NCBI GenBank assembly: GCA_014607495.2 | Contig: CP053156.1 | Location: forward strand, 12,152,001 to 12,216,000 | DNA from: Carposina sasakii | Lineage: Eukaryota; Arthropoda; Insecta; Lepidoptera; Carposinidae | Length of the DNA: 64,000 nucleotides | Direction: 5' to 3' | Shown here: positions 53,700-64,000 of the stretch, in pieces | How positions within the stretch are numbered: position 1 is the first letter of the stretch | How the letters are laid out: each line of letters starts with the position of its first letter | Program-made: the position numbers and the translations under genes | Notes under the pieces: model-generated | The model's database searches: none | Told to the model about the DNA's origin: nothing | The model's input: the letters and a program-made list of their open reading frames with translations, nothing else

Positions 53700-56570
53700 A
53701 ATTTTTTAAACAAACCTGAAAATGACTCAGCCTTGGAAATAATTGCATGAATTAAAAAAGCAATTGAGATAATTCGAGGTCAGCCTTTTTATCAGATAAC
53801 AAATGGTCACATTTATGTAACTCAGAACTACGACTATGATTACTGAACCTAGTTATTACGCAAAGAGTAAGGGGTGTTACAATGGAGTTGTCTTCAAACA
53901 AAAGTATCCAATATGTTAAAATAAACAGTACGTACAAGGTGTGGGTGGATCTTTCGAATGAACTAGGTACAGTGTGAAACATGTTTGGAATCTTCGACAA
54001 CAAAATAGTTAAAGTAAAAGGTCTAAAAATCTGTTGTTCCCAAAATGGGGTACAAATGCAAGATCCCTCACTATGCTAATTGTGGCCATGTGACTAGATC
54101 CACATTCATCATGGTTATATTTTTTCATATACATAACCTAGAAAATTTATCAGTAAGGTATGACTTGATAAGTTAGAAATTAAATTTGTAATATTTGTAG
54201 GAAATGTCTACCATATTACTAATCCGTGTCATTGTAAGCTTACCGTTTTGGTAACATTGCGTGTTAACTTTCCGTTTACACGTTTAATTATAAGGTACCT
54301 ATGTTGTTAAACGTAACAAAGAAAGATATATAGGTTAAAACGCAACCAATATAATTTGAGCTAGAATCATTAAAGTTAAACGTAACATAAATAAGTGTGT
54401 TAAACCGAGCGTGCATTTAAATTAAGCATTTCAAGTATGTCTTTTTTAACGATGGTAAAAAAACGGCCATCTTTCTTCTTCTAGGTATCTATAATGTAAT
54501 GTTATATAGGTATACAGTTACAGTTATACATAGGTATTCCTTTTGTCCGACAAAAGGACTAGATACAAACTTTTTGTTATCACCTAGTATAAGATATTAT
54601 AATCTGAACACAAAGAGCAATGTGAGCATCAAAGTTTCACCTGGACAATAGATGTTAGAAGGTCTGCTACTCCGCTAAAAGTTAGAACAAAGTCTCAGCC
54701 GGCAAACCAACAATTATTCAAACAAGAAGCTTAGAAACTGTGGATTTGTTTGCGAAGTTTAATGGGCAAATATTGATGTTGCGTCTGAACGTGACTGTTC
54801 CGACCATTAGAACCATGTATTAAATAAACTGTGTTAAACTTTGCACTGATATTGTAGTTATATTTAACTGTCAGTAATTTTGATTCATCTATATTGGCTT
54901 GTTATGTTAGGTACACTATTCTGTAAAAAAAAATGAAGCTGTTTGAAAAATTAGCAGTAAATTTCAAAATGTAGAATATAAAAAAAATTAAAAATACCCC
55001 CGACAATTACAACTTGAGACAGCATCAATTTTATCCTTCAGATAGGCTATCTGATGATTATAAAAATCGACCACTATTGATACATAATATTTCTCATAAT
55101 TATCTAATTAAAATATCATTCGCTAACCCAGCTCATAAATGCTTTATTCTTCCACGTTTTTCCGTTCATTTCCAGCAAACGATTCATTAGAACCCCTCTA
55201 CTAACGATCTTTTCAAGTTCAAACGGATTTCTCAAAGATACCAATAAGCTTAGGAAAAGCGACCTTTCTCTTACGCTACTGTTTTCTTGGATGGAAATAA
55301 TTAAATGTCCCAGCTCACATTTTGTGCCGCAAAAAAATTCTTTTGACTCGCTTGTCCCGAAGAATTAAGATTGATGAATTGCCGTGTTATTTTACTTGGG
55401 CCGCCATGAAATTTATACGGCACCGTTTTTGGAGAAGGAAAATCGGCGCTTTTATTCGGGGACTCGTCTTGCCGGAGCTTGTGTTACCAAAATCTGCTAA
55501 ATCGTTTTTGGTACTATAATCATTCACTGGGTATAATCATTTAATATTTAATTGTATCAGGCGTCACTATTCGGAAGTTCACGACTGTAGTGTCTTGTGT
55601 TCGTGACCATGAGTCGGCAGATCCGAGGGTCAGCGGAGGGTGTAGGGCCCGGTGGTGGGCGAACCCTCGATGGGAATCATTTGATGCCAAAAAATACATA
55701 CGACAACTTATATTCTTATAATAGATAGAAAACCAGTAAATTGTTGAAAACTTTTCTCAAACTTGAAGAAAACTGCATGTACGTAAGTAGGTATGTTGTG
55801 GGTACAAATAAGTTCCAGATGTAACCTTTGAAATTTTGCATGACAAGTTACAATCTCCTTTTAAAAAATAAAAAATACATCTTTCACAACACATTAACCT
55901 AGAGCCATGAGGTCTGGTGTCGTGGGTACTAAGTAACTTTCTATATATAATGTTTATTCTATAGTACATTTGTAGTTTACATCTATTCCCACCATACTAA
56001 ACGTGGCTGTGGGATATCTTTTAATGATTCTGAAACTTCTGCCTGCACAATCGTGTTTGTGTATATGTATTTATTCTGCAGTAGTTTCAAAATAGGTGTA
56101 GAGGTTTCAAAGAGAGCTCTAGTATTTGCATTTTTTTAAAACTAAATGGTTATGGAAAATGCAAGTAAATTTAGGCCTACTTTCACCAACTACTTAATTT
56201 TAAGATTAATTTTATATGATGCATGACCACTCTTTCTGTTCACAGCAACAAAAGCAATATGATAAATTGAACTGATTCTCGGATAAATTGAATTCTAGGA
56301 TTACACATTTGTAAATAGTCTTGCACGGCTATTTTCAATTCCCAGTATCATTAACAAAAATATCATCAGTCTCGCGAGTGCTCCATGATTGATGATGCTA
56401 CGGATAGTGCTCCCTCTGTTGACGAGGAACGGAAACTTTGCCATTGTTGTCTCATAATTATAATTGACAAGAGCGATGACTGTCCACTAAAACCACAGCA
56501 ATGTTGACTCATTGAAATTGTAGCAAAAGTTACATTGAAAGTGGTATCAAAACGGTAAAGTAAGATAAGG
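53700..56570. other. 3' flank with few recognised features
   Basis: 55005-55065 is a MITE family 5 arm and 55555-55680 repeat family E. 55310-55490 is a GC-richer island (ATGAAATTTATACGGCACCG ... AAAATCGGCGCTTTTATTCG) that could be conserved non-coding DNA. No gene supported. Confidence 0.4.
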
Positions 56571-56572
56571 TA

Positions 56573-56890
56573 AGATTTTTGGTCGTCAACGTTCCCGAAA
56601 ACTACGGAATCTCCTCATCATCACGATCATTTTTCTCCATGGAAGCATACCTGGGAAGTGTCTGGTTTCCAAAATATTAGGTTCCAAAGTTGAGTAAATA
56701 GACTGCGTTTTTCTGCATAAATGCACATAGACGCGCGTAGCAAGATTTTTTCGCGAGAAATAATTAATATCTGTCTATAAAAAAAACTATCATAAACACT
56801 AGACACTATAAATTTCGCCCGATCAAGTAATAAAAAAAAAATCAAAAGAAATTTTTTTTTCCCAGCATTTTTTGAATAAAACTTTTTTCT
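56573..56890. mobile_element. MITE family 1, reversed copy
   Basis: TTTTTGGTCGTCAACGTTCC, TGGAAGCATACCTGGGAAGT and TTTCTGCATAAATGCACATA are MITE 1 in reverse. The outer left (CCTTAACGAAGG) end is missing. The 90-codon ORF over it is spurious. Confidence 0.7.
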
Positions 56891-57692
56891 GCAGTTCACA
56901 TGGACGACGCGACGGTGTCACGGACGTCTACTACTTAGTAGCTTATAAAAACGTTAAGTAAAAACGCAATCGAAAAAAAAAACCTAAATAAGAAATCCTC
57001 AACTTTATGGCTTTATTGATGGAACTCGTTATTTCTCACAGGGGATAAGGTAGCAACTTCAGTCACTGATCATTAACATCTGTCCCCGTGGCTGCGAGAA
57101 TCTCCTCTATGATTTTTCAGTTCTGGCTATAATTTAAAAAAAAAAACGATTTAAGTAATTATGGCTAATGTATTTAATTAATATGTTACATTCACACTTC
57201 GGTATAAATTATTAATGTAAGAGAGGCGATTAAAAGCTAATAAAACAAAAATTTATTTTCAATTTGTTAACTAAAGTTAGGACTATTATAAACTAGTCTT
57301 AAATCGCAACATGAGGCTTTTAGATTAAAGTTTAAACTCGATTTCTAACTAGGATTTCTTTAGTTTATTTAGACCAACTTTTTCCTACTTTAACTTCTTT
57401 CTCTCTTTCAGTTAAAGTTGCTTTACAGGTTGCTGATGAATTTAGATTTAAGTAGTTTGTTATTGTAAGCTCTACATACAACAAATGCTTAATCTTCGAT
57501 TTAGTTTGTGCTTTAGCCTACAGTATTATGCTGTCTTGCTTTTTATGATATAAAGAGATAGAGAAGCCATGTGTGATAGACGTCATTAATTTATTCCCAA
57601 GACTAAAGTTTTGGTACAAATTATGGTGTAGGTAGAAGTGTGTCAGAGAAAATTGTTGTTTATTGGGATTTTTATTGTAAAACATTATTTTA

Positions 57693-58085
57693 TATACAGG
57701 ATGTTTTGTTGGTCATCAACGTTCCCGAATTCTACGGAATCTCCTCATCATTACGATCATTTTTTTCCATGGAAGCATTCCTGGGAAGTATCTGGTTCCA
57801 CGATATTAGGGTCCAATGTTGAGTAAATAGACTGCGTTTTTCTGCATATACACATAGATTTAGTGATGATGATTGAGGTCACTAGGTAGGTTGTGGCGGC
57901 GTGAAGGAAACTTCAGCTTCAGCAGTATATGGATATATTGCCACAACACATAAAGTCAGAATAGAAGGAGAGAATAGTGAAAGTACAGAAAGACAGAAGA
58001 AGATTTAGATATATATAAATATGTATCAGGTCACCTACAATAGATGCACGTAGCAAGATATTTTCACGAGAAATAATTAATATTA
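57693..58085. mobile_element. MITE family 1, reversed copy with an insertion
   Basis: TACAGGATGTTTTGTTGGTC ... GACTGCGTTTTTCTGCATAT is MITE 1. The match stops near 57857 and resumes near 58043 with GCACGTAGCAAGATATTTTC, ACGAGAAATAATTAATAT. The about 185 bp between (GTGATGATGATTGAGGTCAC ... CAGGTCACCTACAATAG) are absent from the other copies. Confidence 0.65.
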
Positions 58086-58169
58086 ATAATTAATATGTAG
58101 GTATTAACATTTTTTATTTTATATTTTGATTGAGGGTATAAAAATGATTTGCAATACATTGGTTTTAGT

Positions 58170-58460
58170 TGTTAGTTAGTTGGTTCGGTAGATAGAACTA
58201 ACATGGAAAACTAATCCTGATGATGCCACGGGTGTTGGCGAAACATATGTCGATTAAAGTTTTAATTGGTTTTCGGATTAACAGCTATGTATTTATGGTT
58301 GCATGCTAGGTGCTTGGATCTGGCTTCTCGTTGCGACTGTAGTGTCTTGTGTTCGTGATCATGAGTAGGCAGATCCGAGGGTCAGCGGAGGGTATAGGGC
58401 CCGGTGGCGGGCGATCCCTCAATAGAGATTTGAACTTCCGAATAGTGACGCCTGATACAA
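58170..58460 (+). repeat. Dispersed repeat family E, fullest copy
   Basis: GCCACGGGTGTTGGCGAAAC, ATATGTCGATTAAAGTTTTA, GCATGCTAGGTGCTTGGATC, GAGGGTCAGCGGAGGGTATA, AACTTCCGAATAGTGACGCC. Parts recur at 22465, 52215 and 55555. Non-coding; class unknown. Confidence 0.55.
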
Positions 58461-58774
58461 TTCAATACCTAGTTTTTGCAGCTTTGTTATTTTTATATAC
58501 CTATAAATAACGAGTCATAATTATGTCGCAGATATTTATACAGACAACAAAATATTGTTAAAAAGCTAGTGCAACAATGTAAAAACACCGAAATGCACGT
58601 TTTTACATCGCTATCTGGTTATCTTGTAGCGCGGGCCAATATTAATCTCACGAAGTCAGGACAGAGAAGAGGTGCTTTTACATCGTATGTTTATATGAAA
58701 TACATTAGTATCGCCATTGATAAGCAGAAGGTTATACTTTGATGGAAGGCAAATGTTAACCGATCCTACTAATA

Positions 58775-59230
58775 TTATAAACGAGATAGTTTGTGAGTAT
58801 GGATGGATGGATGGATGTTTGTTACTCTTTCACGTAAAAACGGCTGGAGCGATTTTAATAAAATTTGGTATGGAGTTAGCTGACACCTTGGATTAACACT
58901 AGCCTATTTTTTATCCCGGGAAAATATTTTCATCCCGGACAATTTCGACATTTAATTTTTTCTGCAGTTCACGCGGAAGTAGTCGCGGGCGTCTACTATT
59001 GAATAATAAATAGTAGTAGTATGTACAAAAATAGTTTAAACATAAATAAACACAGCTGTGTTTCAAAAATGGAGTAGCCAGAAACTCAAGATCATAAGGT
59101 ATATCCCACAGCCATGCTTCGCATAGCGGTCTAGGTGTAAAAAATCAGTGACAAGTTAGCTCCGAGTGTAATAGAACGCTCATGGGTTCCTTCTTTAAAA
59201 ACAGAGAAGAACATTCAGCTATATGTGAAG
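58775..59230 (+). repeat. 'CTAGTGGAC' repeat followed by SINE C
   Basis: 58775-59000 matches 2655-2856 (TTTGTTACTCTTTCACGTAA, CTGCAGTTCACGCGGAAGTA). 59050-59225 is SINE C (CACAGCTGTGTTTCAAAAAT, ATCAGTGACAAGTTAGCTCC). Confidence 0.6.
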
Positions 59231-61785
59231 CACGGCATTAACACAAGACTTATTAACTTACTGGGAGAATTTGTTTGTACTGCACTGCATACCACTTTCA
59301 CTGACTTTTGCATATCCCCATTGCACTTTCTTCTTGGTTTATCTGGCCGCCGTCGGCTCCCTGCCAACACACCTCGCAGGTTACTGGGACTTTATTGTAA
59401 AATCAATGCGAGATGCTCTTGGACATTTGCTGCAATGGTTATGATAGAAAACCTAGATAAGCGAATGATATTTTGGTTGCATAAGTGGTTAAAGCTTCAT
59501 TGCCTCTGCTCTGGCGTATAGCAGTCGCGGTGAGCGAAAGAAGATGATCGAAAGGGAACTGCGCATGATGTGGCCAGCTTTATAGTCTTTGAAGATCTAT
59601 CATCATATCACACATACTTCACGTATCGTACAAAAATCGTTGAAATCAAGAATGTTATCGTCATCGATTGTATTATTTATTTTCTAATATGTAAGTAAAA
59701 TTTTAGTTTCATTCGTATTCTTACACATATTTACTGATTTACAAAAAATCTAACTGTTCATAAACCGCAACTACCAGCACTGCATAAAATGAGCAGCGTC
59801 CTATCAAGAGATCTTGCAGAATGGGCTCTTGTAGGTTAGCCACTGCATTGGGCGGCGTGCCAAGTCAGCTCACCTTGGCTACCGAGATTCCGAAGTAAAT
59901 CGAGGTGAGATTGCGTGGAAAAATTGTTTCCTTTTTAATGACTTGGAGGTTCCGTAAACAAGCATTGTAGATAAGGAAATGATAGAAAGGAAGTTATGTG
60001 TAAAATAGCTAATAAAAAGAATTAATTTTTGGAGGAAGACAATTTGGCTTCTAGCATTTTGTCTGCTTAATTAATAATTAATTAGGTTAGGTTATAATAA
60101 AACTGTTAAAACAACAACTGCTAGAAGGATTTTTCTGTCATATTATTTAAAATGCCTAGCCGCTTTGTAATACGGCGTGTTCTACAATATTCCTTTGACA
60201 TAATATATGTTTTTGTATGCAGTGACACAGTAATGTAGTTATGCACGCACATAGTAACTAGCATAATAACTCATCCAAAGGTACTATATGGTAAAGTGCA
60301 CTCTTAAGTAAATATATTGTTATAAATATTATAGCTAACATCAATAGATTGAAATAAAATAAGCTAAGGCTATAAAATTTCAATAGGTACATCACGGTAT
60401 TTTCTACGCGAAACTTTTTGTTATAATTAAGTATAACAAAGTTTCATCTCAGTTCAAAACAGATGAAAAAAACAGACGTCCTAGCGTAAATAATGGCGGT
60501 GTTATTCTGAAGACCTTAATAGAATAAACTTACCCCATCAGTTGACTGCGATGTTGTTCCACGAATGTAAATGTCAATGGATTGCTCACTCCAAATACCT
60601 ACATGAAGCCAAGGCGTACACGGCCTCCAGCTAGTTGTTTCAGTTTAACCAGGGTATTTAGGTTCAGGTGACTTTTTGTTGCAATCTGTTTAACTATACT
60701 AATACCACTAATTGTCACTAACGCTCAACGAATAAAAAATATTAGTTGTCACTAAAACCAATTGCCATCTCTCATCCGATTGCCCTTATGTCAAATATAT
60801 AAAAAGAGTGCGATTAACTACTATATATGCGAGTTTTAAAAATATTTTTATATAATACATAATTTAAATCAACCTGAATCTAAATCATAAGCGATGGACA
60901 AGCATAGCAAATATAACACAACTTACACAACGATACAGGCTTCAAGTAATAATTTAGAGTGTGCAATCCAGTTTGCCTATAAGCTCCTTGTCGGCCGCGT
61001 TTCCAGTCTCCGGGGATCTTCAGGGAAAATATTTCCACCGAGAAAAACAAGGCTTTCAAATTGACCGCATATGCAGTTGCAGTAGAAATACGATATTTTT
61101 TCCGAGCTTCATTAAACTTACGGCGAAAGAAAGTTGCTTCTACATTTGGAATTACTTACCTTACCTGATCTATTAGTTTTAGCAAAATTGATTTCACGGA
61201 AAACTATCTCAACCGTTCCTCTAGGCTTACCCTCATATCACTAATAATTCACTCACACTTTAATCACACTCATCCACTCAAAAATAACTCTTCAAGTTGA
61301 AGTACACAAACTACCCTCCATTGAGTGCCCTTAAGTGAAAAATTACAACTAATAATACGAGCGCCAGTTTTCCACCAAAATATACAAGGTATCCTTTTAC
61401 CAATTTAGTAGGTACTCAAAGCTTAAGTCTTGAGTGCGTTTTACAGTTTATTCCACTTTGAAATATGATAAAGAGTAGGTACTTGAATTAGATATCAGCC
61501 AGTACTTCACTTTAACAAAGACAGTTTCTAATAAAATTGGAAATATCTCTGAATCCTTCAGTAACCAGAGAGCTATAGAATTTATTTCAGTTTGTCTTGT
61601 TTGTTATCATATACCTTTCGTGGAAAGTCCTTTTGTCTGCCTCTAAAGAATTTTTGATAAGCCATAAAACATTATAAATAAACGCCATCTAGCCGAAATG
61701 CTGTAGGGTGCAGATCAGAGATGACATTAAAATATATTAGTTTGTCACTTTGCTTGGCATAAACATTTTTATAACCGATTAAGTG
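59230..61785. other. 3' flank, no gene recognised
   Basis: A 98-codon ORF at 59225-59521 shows no domain I recognise. 60990-61140 is a GC-richer island. The rest is AT-rich unique sequence. Confidence 0.4.
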
Positions 61786-61789
61786 GGTT

Positions 61790-62030
61790 AATGCGGGGTT
61801 TTAGAATACATCAGCCGCATCTTCTTCCGTGCATGTTTGAAAAGTCGACTAAAGAATCCAAGGGAGATCCCTCAGACGATGAGCTAGCAACTTGTCACTG
61901 ATCGATCATTGATATCCTGACTTCGCTATGCTAAACGTGACTGTAAGGATCTTCTTCATGATCCTGCAGCTCTGGTTATCCCATTTTGGGAACCCAGGCG
62001 TGTAAATATGTATGTATGTATGTATTTGAA
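61790..62030 (-). repeat. SINE family C, minus copy with (TATG)n tail
   Basis: TTTTAGAATACATCAGCCGC, AAGTCGACTAAAGAATCCAA, GAGCTAGCAACTTGTCACTG, TTATCCCATTTTGGGAACCC, then TATGTATGTATGTATGTATT. The tail resembles that of SINE D. A 20-bp direct repeat GAAACCGACGATATGTCGTG follows at 62030-62070. Confidence 0.6.
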
Positions 62031-62039
62031 ACCGACGAT

Positions 62040-63720
62040 ATGTCGTGTGAAACCGACGATATGTCATGTGAAACCGTGCATCCAAACCTAATAATTACCT
62101 TTTGATGATCAACATTTTCAAATTGGACGCTATTCAGCTGAAAAGATCTAACGACATCTGCCAAACTTACTTCTACAAACCTGTCTACCAAATTTTGGGA
62201 ATTCAGTCTTACTTATCTATATCTGTGTTTTGTATGTTCTTAAAATAAATTGATAGCTAGTTTTCCCACGACATATCTCCGGGCCTATTTAAATAACAAC
62301 CCGGAGTCAGATCGAGCAGGTGTGATGTCACTCTTTACTGTCCCTGTATAATTGCCCCGCGGCCCCGTGTCGCACCCTTGTCACACTGGTTATGCTCCGG
62401 GGTTCCAACCCTGAACATTGTGATATCATAAATGTAGTTTATTCTCTAACTAAAAGGTAGTGAAGAATGTTGTAAGATGTAAAGTGGAGAATTTATGTTA
62501 AGACAAAAGTCGAAAGCTGCGTCTAACGGTGTTATTACAAAACTGCGTCATTAGTTAGACATAGTTTAAAAATGACTAGGTAAGGTATAGTAGTTAACAA
62601 TTTTAAATTTATTTTGTAATACTAACACGGTCTTAGTCTAGTCAGATGATACCAACAACTAAGTAGAATAATTTTGCCTGTCGGAAACTGTAAAAAATAC
62701 TATCCTATATTTAAAATTGTTTTGTCCATTGCGCTACCTGTACATTCACACTACAAATATTGGTTGACTGGTAGAGAATGCTGCATAGCATTTAGTCCGC
62801 CATTGTACAAATCTTTAGACGTGCAATATAGAATTTTATTACTATTATTGTATCTCTTTCGAAATTCACGGGACAACAGAGTCCCGGTCCTTTGAGAGGC
62901 GCGCATCGGGCCATAGCCAAGATGTAGAGGCCCCTTTAAGAGAGCATATGGTATGGGATACACATGGCGGATACCATCACCGAACGCACAATATGATACA
63001 ACCGGTGATGGTCCCCGCCATGGCAAAGACTATTGGAGTGCAGATCTATATGGGTTGAGTGTTGGGTGGCTGGATAAGGGCTATTTCATATAGGGAGACT
63101 ATCGGATGCCTGCCATTACAATCTAGTCCAAAATTGTTAGGTGGCAGGAGGTGACTTGCCGCCCGTAATTTAAGGCCATGATTACTATTATTACTATCCT
63201 ACATACCAAATAAATGGCAAGTTCTAATCAAGATATGGTGTTATGTTTCTTATAAACTACTACCTTGATTTTGCTTTACTTAAATTATATTATAGCTTAA
63301 TATGACCACATACAAACCCAGATTCTTACCGCATATAGGGCAACACATGAAAGGGGAATTATCTCTACATTCGACTCTTGATTAATATAGTGGCATCGTA
63401 GAATATGGACGAGATATATTTTCGCATGCAGTCTGACACTGTCGCACTTACCTACCTACAGCCACTTGATCATTTTATCTTATATTTCGGAAATAATCAG
63501 AAAAAAAAACCTTTGACGACCGCAGTTGGTGACCATCCATGACTCGAAAACAACAACTTAAACCTAAACGTAATTAAACCTAAAAATTTAGATTTAAGCA
63601 TGTCAAAAACTATTCTGGTAGTCACTGTTCTGTCAGGTGGCGACTAAATTTAATTTAAATTACGGTAATTTGACGTTTCAACTTTTTTGTTCAATTCACT
63701 TTAGGTTTATACGTAAAAAG
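62040..63720. other. 3' flank, possible unknown repeat at 62880-63180
   Basis: 62340-62430 is GC-rich (TTGCCCCGCGGCCCCGTGTC). 62880-63180 (GAGGCGCGCATCGGGCCATA ... TTACTATTATTACTATCCTA) ends in a TTA-rich tail like a LINE 3' end, but has no second copy here. No gene. Confidence 0.35.
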
Positions 63721-63726
63721 CTAATC

Positions 63727-64000
63727 TGTGGGGTAAGCACGAACCTTTTTACGCGGCGTAAAGGCTCGAGCACACCGGATGCGTGTGCGTGCACGTAAGC
63801 ATAGACGTATACGTACCTCTGAGTTGTAATGTATGGAACTGTATAGGCACGGGCAGACCGGATGCGTATGCGTGACGTAAGCATAGACTTCAAGCGGTGA
63901 CAGTTCTATACATTAAACTCAGAGGTACGTCTACGCTTACGTGCACGCATACGCATCCGGTGTGCTCGAGCCTTAACGCTAGCGACTCGCTAGTAAAATC
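63727..64000. mobile_element. MITE family 6 copy split by MITE family 7, cut by window end
   Basis: GTGGGGTAAGCACGAACCTT ... ACGCGGCGTAA and CGCTAGCGACTCGCTAGTAA match 17686-17755 without interruption when 63762-63973 is removed. The remainder lies beyond the window. Confidence 0.75.
63762..63973. mobile_element. MITE family 7, palindromic, 212 bp, TAA-flanked
   Basis: Ends AGGCTCGAGCACACCGGATG and its perfect inverse. TAA on both sides (63759-63761, 63974-63976) appears once in the uninterrupted host repeat at 17.7 kb. A 3-bp T-A-A target duplication fits PIF/Harbinger elements. Non-coding. Confidence 0.75.

Noticed and set aside
56627..56899. 90-codon minus-strand ORF
   Set aside because: Falls completely within a reversed MITE family 1 copy.
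59225..59521. 98-codon ORF as a gene
   Set aside because: No recognisable domain, no splice context, no homologous exon nearby; downstream of SINE C. Length is within chance for this size of window.

Overview
The window looks like nuclear DNA from a moth or butterfly (Lepidoptera). It is AT-rich and holds one intron-rich gene spread over about 38 kb. The rest is packed with short dispersed repeats: tRNA-like SINEs with (TATG)n or (GAT)n tails, terminal-inverted-repeat MITEs, and remnants of RTE-like and Jockey-like LINEs. No database search was possible. The order-level call rests on repeat sequences and the gene family as recognised by eye.

The only host gene I can support is on the + strand. 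Nine coding exons (CDS 11768..49616) join with GT/AG borders and matching phases into a 452-residue secreted acid sphingomyelinase-like phosphodiesterase (SMPDL3/ASM family). It has a signal peptide, a calcineurin-like metallophosphoesterase core, a cysteine-rich C-terminal segment and a final hydrophobic helix. The last exon ends at 49616, with a poly(A) signal candidate near 50067. The core keeps most metal ligands. The family's GNHD/E motif reads GHLD, and the histidine expected four residues after the TGD aspartate is a glycine, so both catalytic histidines appear to be missing. This is the main biological point of the window.

Layout: 1-11.7 kb is the 5' flank, with a clean hAT-type MITE with an 8-bp target duplication (319-599), a tRNA-derived SINE, LINE scraps and several MITEs. 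11.7-49.6 kb is the gene, whose introns are filled with repeats. These include a 1-kb Mutator-like element with subterminal palindromes (13.2-14.2 kb), an RTE-type reverse transcriptase remnant (18.6-19.5 kb), a SINE nested in a palindromic MITE (28.1-28.6 kb), a Jockey-type remnant (30.3-30.7 kb), three adjacent perfect hairpins (33.63-33.75 kb) and a 111-bp tandem duplication that copied a transposon end with its target-site duplication (38.4-38.66 kb). 49.6-64 kb is the 3' flank with no gene I can support. It contains repeats and, at the right edge, a TIR element nested in another repeat.

The small ORFs outside the nine exons are chance or repeat-derived. There is no CRISPR, operon, rRNA or convincing functional tRNA.
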